From Stercorarius parasiticus (Eukaryota > Chordata > Aves > Charadriiformes > Stercorariidae), in the NCBI GenBank assembly GCA_013396915.1, contig VWZL01000583.1, positions 434,001 to 498,000 of the forward strand: DNA of 64,000 nt, read 5' to 3'. The translations under genes and the position numbers were made by a program. This document shows, piece by piece, positions 51,600-62,521 of the stretch. Under the pieces are notes generated by a model, which worked only from the letters and a program-made list of their open reading frames with translations, did no database searches and was not told where the DNA came from. Position 1 is the first letter of the stretch. Every line of letters starts with the position of its first letter.

Positions 51600-52754
51600 T
51601 TTTGACTTTCTGCAAATATTGCAAGGATAACAGCAACCAAAATCATAAACATTTTAAACTTATCCATGGCCACATTTTCTAGATAGAAAACAGACGGTGT
51701 GATCAGTTAATCCTACAGTTCCAGGGACCTTAGTATTGCATACTTCATTTGTCTTTAAAAAAAAAAATATCCCTTTTACCTTTATCTGCTTGTTTTAAAA
51801 TATTTGACCCTTCTTTTATTCCACAGAGAACTACCTTGAAGCCGAATCCATGCAGTTTGAGAAGTTCTCCTGGGGGGAGCTCAATATTAACACAGGAGGA
51901 CCCACTGTTTTCCTGTTTACAATATGTTTTGGTTCTGTATATAGTCTTAAAAAATCCATTACTTCAGTACTATGAGATTGTTACTATTAGCCATCAGCTC
52001 ATTTCTGACAAAACCACAGGCAATGTCTCTGCCACCAAAGATACTTCAAAGATTGATGGTTTGAACTTGCCTTGAAGCGTTACGGAAAATGACTAACATA
52101 CTAATGAACAACACAAAGTGTTATTGTTAGCACTGGAAAACCATTTTAGCTCAAATTCTCAATGGTACTTGGATAATTTTACTGCTAACTTCAAAAGAGA
52201 CAGGATTTCAACCTTAGATATTTTTTTTTTCTCCTGACTCTTAGATACTGCTTTACCCCTTTCTAGCTAGTTTATGCTATAATCCCCCTAAAATCGTGAA
52301 TTTATACTGACACAAAACTTTTCATAAAGGGGTAGAGAGCCAGATAAACAAAGTGGCCCTTACTGCCCTTCTGAAATCTCATGGAGCCCAAAGACCACAT
52401 TAGTTTCCAAATTAATCAGACAGTAACACTTCCCACATATGATGAGTATGAAAGTAGCTTTCTGTATTACCTTCCCCTCATTTTACTCAAATTGATATAT
52501 GCAAAACATACCAAGTTTACTGTTCTTTAAACATTACTCTCAAACGTAGCATTTTTTAAAATGACTGACTCCTTAAGAAAGATCTTATTCTCTTTAAACA
52601 TATTTCTATTTTATTTCTATAACAAAAATACCTGAAACAAAATCTATTGTTCTAACATGCAAAGTTAGTTATTTTGATATGTAGTCTTAAACTTTGATGC
52701 ATACTGAATGTTTTGTAGTTTTGAAACTGGTTTGCACATAAAGTATATAAAAAA

Positions 52755-54465
52755 AGTACAATATAAATAAAATAGTTTATTACAAGTATTTTAAAAGAGC
52801 TCTACAATACACTTTCAAAACATTTTATACAGTATTCTGTCTTTCAATATGAAACAATTCACATAGGGAGAAAAAAATCTCAATATATATAACTATAGTC
52901 ATTATTACCATACTGCATTCATCTGTCATACAAAAATCATAGTAACTACAGACTGTTTCTGAGTATCTTTCCTGACTTTATTCTCTCCGAAAATGGGAAC
53001 GAATGACATTTACAAAAATATAATAAAAACTCCCTTTGCCCTTCACTTCATTTATACCAAGTACTACAAAGCTAATGCCACAGCAAGACCTAGATAAATC
53101 ACTTAAAAAAAAAAAAAAAACAAAACCAAAACCCATTTTACTTAAATAAACATGGCTCTATTTAAATAGTAAAAAGAACGCCACATATCTTACAGGTGTG
53201 TTATTTAGAAATAGGATTCTAAACTTCAGGTTTCAACTATGCAGAAGTTCCATAACAAAGGAAAATATCCTAAAAGGTAGTTTTTTCAGAGAAAAAAAAA
53301 AAAAAGAAATAAACTTAATTCTTGTTCATAATGAATAAATATCCACTTCACTTACACTTTTTGCCAGCCCCACAGGCACAATGGGCAAAGCTCTCTACTT
53401 ACCAGAAAGTGTAACTACAGATTCTATTAATACAAAATCAGAATTATTTAATTTGAGCTAAAAGTCATTTTCAGTCTCTTACATTTAATGTAACGAGAAC
53501 ATGACTTCCCGACAAAACTGCTCGTCTGAGTTATTATCACATCTTAGAGAACATTTCTTTTACTGGTGCAATATGTATGCTAGAAGGAAACTGGAACAGA
53601 TAGTAAGCCCATCTGTAATATTAATGATAATTTCTTATCCTCTTTTCTTGCAGAAAAATAGTTCAGTATTGTATGAATTGGCCAAAAGGCTAGAAAAGGC
53701 AAGGGATATACAAAGAAGTGGAGATAATTAAGTGGTGAAATGGATTAATTGATTATAAACCCTGCTCTTTCAGCATTGTCTACTTATACTTTATCATAAA
53801 AAGGGAAAAGGTCTAATTCCTCATCCATAGATCTCCAAGCACATTACAAAGCAGTTAAAAAGTTTTCTATTAACTGTTCTATAATGCCACATCAACATCT
53901 TTTCCTCCTTAAACTTCTTTTTCCCCTTTTTCTACTTTCTTTTTTACATCTTTTATCTAAAAATAAGCGTTATTTTTTTTAAAAAGTATGAAATAAATAC
54001 AGCAAGTGTCCTTTGCTTGCAACATATACAGAGCCAGAAAAAAGTAAAAGGACTGTTTTTTCTGTATTCTGAAAATTACTTTTTATCTTTACTTTTTGGA
54101 TGGTTATCATTGGACAGCAATAGTGTCCTAAAGTACTATACGGGAAAAGGCATAACTTAAAACATCTGATTCATGGAGCACTGCAGATTGCTGCAACACT
54201 ATTAATACAGTAAGAAAGTGTATTTATAAATTAAGATAGGAAAAGAAATGCAAAGTGGCTTTTTTGTTGCATGGTGGGTTTTTTTTGTTTTAAACATCTT
54301 CTCACATTCATCACAAATTATATCAAGTAGACAGTTATGAAGACAGTAAATTAACTCTTCACCAGGTCATCTCCATAACAGAAAAAGATAATCCCCTTCA
54401 GTCTATTGTCCGGTCTAACATAAGCCTTTTAATAATTATGCAACCAAAAAACTGAATATACAATT
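52755..54465 (-). other. ZNF770: Probable ZNF770 3' UTR
   Basis: AT-rich, non-coding sequence directly downstream of the ZNF770 stop codon. The first well-placed minus-strand AATAAA I see is at 52781-52776, about 1.7 kb after the stop. The end point is inferred from that hexamer only. Confidence 0.35.
52776..52781 (-). terminator. Candidate poly(A) signal AATAAA of ZNF770
   Basis: Minus-strand AATAAA followed by T-rich sequence. Candidate only; other sites are possible in this AT-rich tract. Confidence 0.35.
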
Positions 54466-56637
54466 TCATAGGACATTATCCAGTTTCGATAAAAACAATA
54501 TATTCTCCGGTTGTTGCTCAGTGGAACTCAGCTTTAAGCTCTCTTTAAAGTGAATAAGGTGATGTCTTTTCAAATGTGGGGCCTGTCTGAAATTTTTACC
54601 ACAAACTAAACATTCAAACGGCTTCTGTCCGGCATGCATCAGGTAATGTCTTTCAAGCTTAGAAGGCGATTTAAAAATTTTAAAGCAGATACTACACTGA
54701 TACAATTTGTTAACAGCCTCATTTTTTTCAGTACCTTCAGAAAAGTCATGCCAGTAGCTGTAACAGGTTTGCTCTGTTTCCAACAATTTACTACACACAT
54801 ACGGCTGCGTGTTTGTACTGCTGGTGTCAAGAACAAAGTCCTCTGACTCAATTTCAGCTTTGATTTCAGCTGCTTGGTTTGACTGAATCAACTCAAATTC
54901 TTGAAAGCCAGATGCCCGTGAAGGTGTTTGAGAATAACCCACAGGCTCAGAACACTTAAATTCAATGTGATCTCCCTGATGATTGAAAAGTTTATTCAGG
55001 TTTTCAAATTCTACCTGGCAAACGGGGCTTTTATAGGGTCTCTTTTCAGTATGGGTGAGCTGATGTCTTTTTAAGTGAGTTGACTGTCTAAATTTCTTCC
55101 CACAAACATTACAGCCAAAGGGCTTCTGTCCCGTGTGTATAAGATAATGTCTTTGAAGTTTGGATGAAGACGGAAAGATTTTTTCACATCTGTCACATTT
55201 ACACACTTTGTGTCTGTTATGTATATTTTTAGCAGAAGCTGAAAAATCACGGTGAAGTACTTCTGGATTATCAAAGCAGCCATCTGATGAACCATAAAAA
55301 GCGTCACATTTATTATGCAGTGAATCATCGATGTTTAACATGCTTTCACCAGTAAGCATACCTTTTAAATGAATTCCAAAGTCATGAGGTTGTGGGTGCT
55401 CTTGCCTAGGTAATGGCACAGCAAACGTTCTTTTCATCCGATTACTAAGTGCCTTGTGCATGTCAAGCTTGCTATGGCAATCCTTGAAAGATTTAGTGGA
55501 ACCATGCTGATCAGAACGCTGATCTCTAGCTGCAACCAGGTCAGGACTTTTAAAGTGGCCCGATTTTATTTTTTTTCTGTCAGTCCGAGAAAAATCTGTT
55601 GCCTTTCTTCCAGTACACTTCAGCTTCGTAAGGATCTTATTTTTCATGCTGCTGCATGCTGCTGTACCATTATTTGAACTTTTGCCATTTCTCAGATAAC
55701 AACATTTGTGCAAATTTAGAAGCTGCTCCGTTTCAAAACACTGTTCACATGCTGGGCACTGAAAGGGTACGATATAAATTGAGTGAACATCATGTGGGTC
55801 ATTCTCCTGTGACTCATAAGTGTTAGCATTCCCAAAGCTATCCCTCTTTCCTTCCAACAGGTTCTGTGGCCTGGGATATTTAAGAGTCTTTGTTTTGTAT
55901 AAAATACTGGGGAAAGTCTTATTTCTGGCATGGAGCTGTTTGTGCTTTATGAGTTTGCTCTGTATTTTAAACCCCTTCTGACAAAAGCAGCACTGAAAAG
56001 GCCTTTCTTCGGTGTGCGTGAGCTGATGGATTTTCAAGTGTGTTGACTGTCTGAAAGATTTACCACATGAAGAACACTTAAAAGGTTTCTGGCCAGTGTG
56101 AATAAGGAAGTGTCTTTCTAGCTTAGATCTTGATGGAAATGTCTTGTTACATGATTCACAAGCATGAGTTTTCTTTCTCCTTCTGGCACCATGTAGATGA
56201 TCTGCCTTCAGGCACTGATGCAGCATCCACCTCTCTTCAGTTGTAAAAGACTTACAGCACATAGAACATCGAAATATGCCAGAAGTGACCCTGTCTTGCT
56301 CAAAAGTCACAGAGTTTTCTGCTTGCTTGGTATCATTCTGATAATTTTCATTATGAAGCTGCTGATGCTTTAAGAAAGTGATTAAGTTTTTGAAGTTTCT
56401 ATGACAAACAATACACTTAAAAGGCAGGTTATGGGTTAACTGATGCCTCTCCAGGTGGACTAGCTGCCTAAATGTTTTATGGCACACATGACATTCAAAT
56501 GGCTTTTGACCAGTATGTATCAGATAATGCCTAGCTAATTTTGATGGAGTTTCAAACTGTTTATAGCAAATGTCACAAATATATGGCTTTTTCTTGGGTA
56601 TCCTGTCAGCTGTTACACACTGCTGAACTTTTAACAT
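54466..56637 (-). CDS. ZNF770: ZNF770, C2H2 zinc-finger protein (single coding exon)
   Basis: Probable nuclear DNA-binding protein of 723 residues, similar in length and text to human ZNF770 (CHKTFRQLVHLERHQLTH; DVHSIYIVPFQCP; ERPFQCCFCQKGFKIQSKL). Ten canonical C2H2 fingers begin at residues 21, 49, 75, 160, 188, 216, 481, 509, 648 and 676. Two fingers (124-142 and 294-312) end in H-x-C instead of two His. One (537-557) has Ser where the first Cys should be. Linkers TGQKPF are present between paired fingers. There is no KRAB, SCAN or BTB domain. The middle (240-475) is low in fingers and rich in K, S and N. Start: ATG at 56637 with A at -3; the human protein as I recall has a few extra N-terminal residues, but no in-frame ATG lies just upstream here before a TAG. 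A likely acceptor lies at 56780. Its place next to AQR, same strand, fits human 15q14. Confidence 0.96.
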   Translation of the reverse strand: MLKVQQCVTADRIPKKKPYICDICYKQFETPSKLARHYLIHTGQKPFECHVCHKTFRQLVHLERHQLTHNLPFKCIVCHRNFKNLITFLKHQQLHNENYQNDTKQAENSVTFEQDRVTSGIFRCSMCCKSFTTEERWMLHQCLKADHLHGARRRKKTHACESCNKTFPSRSKLERHFLIHTGQKPFKCSSCGKSFRQSTHLKIHQLTHTEERPFQCCFCQKGFKIQSKLIKHKQLHARNKTFPSILYKTKTLKYPRPQNLLEGKRDSFGNANTYESQENDPHDVHSIYIVPFQCPACEQCFETEQLLNLHKCCYLRNGKSSNNGTAACSSMKNKILTKLKCTGRKATDFSRTDRKKIKSGHFKSPDLVAARDQRSDQHGSTKSFKDCHSKLDMHKALSNRMKRTFAVPLPRQEHPQPHDFGIHLKGMLTGESMLNIDDSLHNKCDAFYGSSDGCFDNPEVLHRDFSASAKNIHNRHKVCKCDRCEKIFPSSSKLQRHYLIHTGQKPFGCNVCGKKFRQSTHLKRHQLTHTEKRPYKSPVCQVEFENLNKLFNHQGDHIEFKCSEPVGYSQTPSRASGFQEFELIQSNQAAEIKAEIESEDFVLDTSSTNTQPYVCSKLLETEQTCYSYWHDFSEGTEKNEAVNKLYQCSICFKIFKSPSKLERHYLMHAGQKPFECLVCGKNFRQAPHLKRHHLIHFKESLKLSSTEQQPENILFLSKLDNVL

Positions 56638-56779
56638 TTTTAAAAAGCAATTACACCTCGCCTACTGTTAACTTCTTCAGATACGTATTTCAAGTGAAAT
56701 CATCAATTGCTCACTGAGATGGAAGGCTGTAGAAGCAGCAAGTTTTCTTAGAAGAGATATTCTTAAATCCCACAGGTCT
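56638..56779 (-). other. ZNF770: Probable 5' UTR part of ZNF770 coding exon
   Basis: On the minus strand a pyrimidine tract CTCTTTTTCTTATTTTAG ends at 56780, giving a plausible acceptor 142 nt before the ATG. Inferred from sequence only. Confidence 0.5.
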
Positions 56780-57689
56780 CTAAAATAAGAAAAAGAGTAT
56801 TATTTTAGCCTATATTAATACATAATTGCCTAAGTTTGTCTCATTTTCTACATAAGAGACCAAAAGCATCTAGATTAGAATACTCCCGATTTAACTTATC
56901 TTAAAGTGCTTTCCTCATAACATGTTACACGATACAGAAAAACTAAACTTGTTTCTTCTGGAAAGTAGTCTAAGTAATCTGTGCTGCAACACAGATATTG
57001 TTCAGTCCTGCATGTTACTTCCAAATAATACACAGTTCAGCTACGTTATATTTAGGTTACATACAAATAAAGCATATTCTGAAAAAAAATTCACAAAAAA
57101 ATTACTGTAATAGATTTGTCCACTACAGCAATAATTCTAACTCCCTGATATAATATTTGTGAAGATGAGAGAAAGAGAAAAGAACTGGGGGTTCTTGGAC
57201 TTCAAAAAAAAGCTTAAATGAATACAGTGTTAACAATACATTGAAACCAAGTACAAAGTTACTATTCAGATTTCTGCATCTTATGAACTGTATCCAGAAG
57301 AAACAGTAGTGTAATCATTTCTGCTTTATCTCAAAATAGCAAACACCAGAGCCAGTCAGAAAGAGCAACACATCAACCATAAACTACAATGAGAAAGAGG
57401 ATAACCTCCAACAGGCTACCTCCACAGGCTACGTTCACTATCTCACCACAGAGATAGAATATCAGGTTTTGATACCTGACCATGAGTATGCTCTGAAGGC
57501 ACCATAAATATAGAGGTCGTTATCATAATGAATATTTTAGTCTAAACCAAAATCATGACATAGTCAGTTTTAATTTTCCTTGAATTTTCACCAGATGAAA
57601 TACGCCTGGGCAAGCTACTGTGTCTCAGCTAAGGCATAATGAGTTACAAACAAGAAACAGTAAGTTTGCAAGTACCTGAGTGCTTGAAA

Positions 57690-57960
57690 AGTTATTATAA
57701 CATTCATAGGAACAGCTAGAAAGGACCTCAAGCAACTATTTAGTCCAAGCCTTCCACTATGAAGCCAGCTCCCATCTAGACAGCCTCCAAAGTGGTCTTA
57801 AAAACTTCCACTGAAGGAGGTGCCTTAACCTCAGCAGGGCTCCCACTCCAGTGCATCGCCCCCTTACACAGCTTTTCCTTGTACTCAGCTGAGCCTTTCT
57901 TTACTACAAAGTTATTTTCATTGTCCTTTCCCCTGTGAACCTAGAAAATAACTAAAAAGT
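57690..57960 (-). mobile_element. Old CR1 3'-end remnant, minus orientation
   Basis: On the minus strand GGAAGTTTTTAAGACCACTT, GGACTAAATAGTTGC and GAGGTCCTTTCTAGCTGTTC line up in order with the CR1 3' end (GGAGGTATTCAAAAAC ... GACTCGATGATC ... GAGGTCTTTTCCAAC). Strongly diverged. Confidence 0.7.
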
Positions 57961-59779
57961 GTTGTCACAACTTTATGTATTCCAAGTCTCTTTCCTCTCC
58001 CCCCCCTTTTTTTTATTAAACTAGGAAAATTATTTTTTTCCCCAAAAGTATTGCTTTTAGATCCACTTAAAAAAAAACAAAAAACAAAACCAATGAACTG
58101 ATTGGTCTTTCTAATTGTCTCTGTACTAATTTCAATTGGTCACATCCTTCCTGAATTGCTGCATCTAAGGCAGATTAAGTATTTCACTCCACAAGAGTAG
58201 TAATAACAACAGAATAAAAATACCTTTTGTGGTATTACCTATATCCCCTTATAAAAAAGAAAAGGGATGAGTGAGCAAACTTTAAAGCAACAGCATAATA
58301 GTTACAACTTGTAATAACTTTGAGATACACAGTACATTTCTACTAACTATAAATGTGTGGTATTTTGATACTACAACTCACAAATTGTATATTCTTCCTA
58401 CATACCAGCAGAATAAAAATTAATTTATTCATTGTCTCCAAAAGCCCTGTCTCTTCACAAAGAGTTAATTACTCTAGTTTTTAAAAATTCAGAAATATCT
58501 TGAAAAGTCCATTCAAAGTCATTGCAAAGAATAAAAGCCTACTGCAATTTAAAGCAAGTTACAATGAGATTCAAGATAAATGCACAAAAGACTGAAAATA
58601 TCTTGTGAATCAAGATTTTTCTTAAGCTTAATGGAAAGAAGCCTGGTCACCTGGTAGGATTGTTCCACCTCTCTTAGACATGTGGGCCATATTAAATAAC
58701 GTCTGGATGTATGCCTTAGATGCAGTTGTAACTACACTGAGGAGTTACCTAATCTCACTGAAGTCATTCAGGATAGGACTTATCAAGCAGTTGATAAAGT
58801 CAACTTTTACTTTCCTATTCTCTTTTTGTGTAGAATTTTAACAGCTACTCAGTTTCAGTCTTCTTTTGAAGGTGCAAGAACACAGAACACTTTTAGGAGA
58901 CACCCTTTTCCTCCAAGTTGTTGTCACATCATGTGAAGGCAGGGAGTTTAGAGAGACTAAATGTGAGACACCAAATGCTTTCTAGTTTGTGCTACCATGA
59001 AGTTAGAGACAGTTAGGCTGAGAAAAGGAGAAAAGCTTCTCTGCTACACTGGAAGTTTCTGTACAGCTCAAGGCAACCTCGATTAGCAGGGAAGGAAAGC
59101 CTCCTGAGAAAGAACCATAAAGACTGATGAATTTTAGTTAACATACTGTCGTACAGATCTAATTTACACATCAGGAAAGTGCTCAAACAGTATAGTGACA
59201 TGCAAAGAAAAAAAATCTGAAGTGAAAGACAGTTGTGGCATATTACACAAGGGATTTTGTATTTAGCTTATAAATTTTGTAAAGAGTCTATCTGGTGAAT
59301 GAGGAAAATGCTCTGTAGTACAAGGTGTCAAAAGCAGACTAGAGCTTCTTGCTGTGGTCTTCTTGCCCTGTGAAAGGCTAAAGGCTCAGATGAGGTGAAC
59401 TTAGGGGATGCAGGACAAGGAGAAAGGAGCTAAGACAGGCATTACTGTGTGGCCCAAATATATTTTCCATTCCTATTTACTAAGGACAGACTTCTCCACA
59501 TCTGTTTCAGGGTGCTCTGTGCCTTGCACATCTAAGGAATAAACACGCTACTGCAAAAGATCAAAGAGCAAAAGACAAGCTTGGAATTTTGTCTCCTGCC
59601 AGCCTTGGAAGCACACAGGCTTGTCCTAATTAGAGTCAGAAAATGTACTTCCCTATGTGATAAGGATTTAGTTTGTGGCATAGGTCCAATTTAATATTAA
59701 ATTGACATGGCTTTTCATCTTGGCTGCAAGGTCATGCAGAAAAACAGAGTCAAGAAGTAACGTAGGCCACTGAAGACCT

Positions 59780-60345
59780 GGAGTCTAACTTTGAATGGAA
59801 GCTGAATACGCCAACAGCAAGAATGCCATCCATAGCAGGATGCGTAAACAGAAGTAAAGCTTTGGCAGCACGTAAATCTTCCATACTACTCACTACTGCT
59901 TAGAATTCAGCTGCTGTACTCGGTCCAGTTTTGAATACTGTCCTTAAAATTGAGTCAAGTATTTGAACTAATTGGAATGAGTCCAGAAAAGAGGATCAAG
60001 AATGATCAGAGCTTAAATGCGTAATATATAGGAAAAGATTAAAATAGCTAGGAATGTTTAAGTTAAAATAGAGAGACCTGATTAAAAACTCCAAAACAAA
60101 AAACCACAAAACAAAACCAAACATAAGAGCCAGCTTTAAAGAAAACAGAAATAAGCTGTTCCCAAAGATATTTATAGTTGTGACTAGAAAGGATTCAAAT
60201 TATAGCAGAGAGGATTCAAGTACATTATTGTCCTCACAGTTGCAAAGTTCTTTTTAATGAGCATACAAATAAGTCGTATGGGAAGATCTCTCTGCCTCCA
60301 ACACCGGAGGTCTCCAAAAAAGGTTGTACAAACATCTCAAATTCC
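59780..60345 (+). mobile_element. Old CR1 remnant, plus orientation
   Basis: A degenerate series matches CR1 in order: GCGTAAACAGAAG, ACTACTCACTACTG, GTACTCGGTCCAGTTTTGAA, GAGTCCAGAAAAGAGGATCA, GGAAAAGATTAAAATAGCTAG and GGAGGTCTCCAAAAAAGGTTG. No open frame is left. Confidence 0.75.
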
Positions 60346-60891
60346 CGCATCCATATAGTCGACCCTATACAAGATGAATATTCTGGCTTTTTTTCCCTAT
60401 AACCCATTAATGTAATTTAAAACAAACCACTTAAGAATTGAAAATGTAAGATGTTACCAAATTTGCCACTGAAGGATTCTTCCACATTGTTATTAGTATA
60501 TCCTCCTGCCCTTGAGATAGGCTAATGCTTATAGCTTTCCAGACACAATTACAAGAAAAATATAATAATAATAGATGTGTGAAGAAACATAAGATGCCTC
60601 TTTTAACATTAACTACAAAACAGACAAGTGAAAATCTGGCTGAGGGCTCAGACAAACACACGGCATGCTGGATTTCCTCACCAGCTTTCCCTAGGGAAAA
60701 CATTAGATTGCTACCATTAGGAAACAAGTTTCACCAGAAACGTAACCTTCACCTGTAGTTATACAGAAATTAACATCACACATTACAGTTCCTCAAAGCT
60801 AACACTCTCCCCTATTTTACATGTATTTTTCCAAAACATTTTCTGAAGAAAAAAAAAAAAAAAATACAGGACGGAAAAGTGGGGCTGGTTT

Positions 60892-60892
60892 N
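60892..60892. other. Single unresolved base
   Basis: One N next to a long A run, probably a consensus failure. Confidence 0.95.
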
Positions 60893-60985
60893 AACCTAAG
60901 CTCTGCTGAAGGGGCTCCAGCCCCCCGGGACTGACACCACCACACACACATCCCCCACCCCCAGCAAGGCACACTTAAACCCAGT

Positions 60986-61510
60986 TAAAAAACCTAAAAG
61001 CAATTAACGAGGCGGCTCTTATAGAAAGCAGACCGCCGACAGGCACAAAACCGCGGCCGGCTTCCCCCGCAGCGCAAGGCGGGATCCCTGATGGGGCCGC
61101 CACGGCCCGGCGCGGCCCCCCCGGCAGAGCCCAACACGGGCACCGGGCGCTGCCCAGGGGCCCGGACCGGCCGCGACAGGGCCGTAACCGGCCCAGCGCC
61201 CCGGCGGAGCCGGCAGCGGGGGTGACCGCCGACCGAGGGGAAGGGCGGCAAACGGGAACCCGGGGGGGAGAGAGAGAACGACCTGAAGAAGCAGCTACCA
61301 CACCTCCACCTTCTCATCCCTCTGGGGGTTGCTGCCGCCTAAACTCTTCCCCCCCGGATGGCACCGAATCGCCGGGACGCCGGGAAACCCGGGCCGGAGC
61401 TTTCCGTTCCCCCCGTTCCGCGCAATCCGGCCCCGCCTTCCGCCGCTCTGAGGCGCCGGGCCGGGCCGCGGCCGGGCCGTGCTGAGGGGATGGCGGCCCT
61501 CATTTCATTT
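60986..61510. promoter_or_regulatory. CpG island, likely ZNF770 promoter and non-coding exon 1
   Basis: Very GC- and CpG-rich block, the second in the window, lying upstream of ZNF770 at the distance expected for a non-coding first exon. No TATA box. CCTTCCGCC (61436) and GGATGGCGGCC (61488-61498, a YY1-like site on the plus strand) are visible. No clear-cut minus-strand splice donor could be chosen, so the exon 1 border is not given. Confidence 0.65.
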
Positions 61511-61840
61511 CTCTCCGTGCAGAAAATGCCGCCGTGCTCTGCTGATTAATTATTAGTCGCTGGTGACACGTTATTCCCTACACATAAGATACATTTTCAT
61601 CCTCAGCATGCTAAAAGCAAATGTGGCGGGGTTTGCAACTGAAGCCTGCTGGCGGAATTACCCTGTTGTGCGATATGGACCAAACCCTGCAGCCGAAAAG
61701 GTCGGGAAGTGGTGCCTAGAAGGGAAGAGGGAAAGAGACATTTCCCTGGGAAGTCTAAAAAGACCTCGAATAACGTGTGGGCCCAAAAGTAACGTTTTTG
61801 CAGAGTTTTGCCTCCTCTGCAGGAGAGAGGGATCAAACAA
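61511..61840. other. Region upstream of the ZNF770 CpG island
   Basis: Moderate GC, no recognised gene or repeat. Short open frames only. Confidence 0.5.
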
Positions 61841-61900
61841 GTGCAGGAGCGTGGGCTGCAGGGGCGCAACCTGCCTCACCACGGTGAGTGCAGCTGAGAT
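61840..61900 (-). mobile_element. Short relic of the same LTR family, minus orientation
   Basis: On the minus strand CGTGGTGAGGCAGGTTGC and CCCCTGCAGCCCA match the repeat block of the solo LTR (CATGGTGACGCAGGTTGTCC, CCCTGCAGCCCATGG). The rest of the element is not recognisable. Confidence 0.5.
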
Positions 61901-61964
61901 GGCCACAGAGGAACGCCAGACAAAGGGCTGAAAACATCCAGAAAAAGATAGAAACCATTTACAG

Positions 61965-62485
61965 CTGAGCCTTGCGTCCAGTTCTGCGGTCCCCAGCACA
62001 AGAAAGACATGGACCTGTTGGAGTAGTTCCAGAGGAGGCCATGAAAATGGTCAGAGGGCTGGAGCACCTCTCCTACGAGGACAGGCTGAGAGCGCCGCGG
62101 TTGTTCTGCCTGGAGAAGAGAAGGCTCTGGGGAGACCTTATTGCAACCTTTCAGTACTTAAAGGGGGCTTATAAGAAAAACGGAGAGAGACTTTTTACTA
62201 ACACCCATAGTGACAGGACAAGGAGCATCAGTTTTAAACTGAAAAAGGGTAGATTTAGATCAGAAATAAGGAAGAAATATTTTACAATGAACGTGGTGAA
62301 ACACTGGAACAAGTTGCCCAGAGAAACTATGAATGCCCCGTCATTGGAAGTGTTCAAGGTCAGGTTGGACAGAGCTTTGAGCAACCTGACCTGGTGAAAG
62401 ATGTCCCTGCCCACAGCAGGGGGTTGAAATAGATGATCTTTAAAGGTTCCTGCCAACCCAAACCATTCTATGATTGTGTGATCTT
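61965..62485 (+). mobile_element. CR1 LINE 3' end
   Basis: Begins near CTTGCGTCCAGTTCTGCGG and ends AACCATTCTATGATTGTGTGA. The open frame at 62038-62397 reads GLEHLSYEDRLRAPRLFCLE ... NVVKHWNKLPRETMNAPSLE, the CR1 C-terminal text. 5' truncated to about 520 bp. Confidence 0.92.
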
Positions 62486-62521
62486 ACCTCATAAAAGATC
62501 AGGCAGATGGCAGAGCAAAGT

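Larger units (their letters stand above)
43691..52750. other. Intergenic region AQR-ZNF770
   Basis: About 9 kb with no gene I can support; open frames are short and unlike known proteins. It holds a possible very old CR1 relic (43990-44280), a GC-richer block at 47000-47450, an ancient repeat-like motif near 48680-48830, and short tandem repeats at 48565-48625 and 51552-51599. Confidence 0.6.
56780..60985. other. Probable ZNF770 5' intron
   Basis: About 4.2 kb between the coding exon acceptor and the upstream CpG island. AT-rich, with two old CR1 remnants (57690-57960 and 59780-60345). No coding sequence recognised. Confidence 0.5.

Noticed and set aside
55071..55328. Short ORFs overlapping ZNF770 in other frames
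   Set aside because: Shadows of the zinc-finger reading frame.
61222..61485. Overlapping plus- and minus-strand ORFs in the ZNF770 CpG island
   Set aside because: Open only because CpG-rich DNA lacks stops; Arg/Pro/Gly-rich, no family resemblance.
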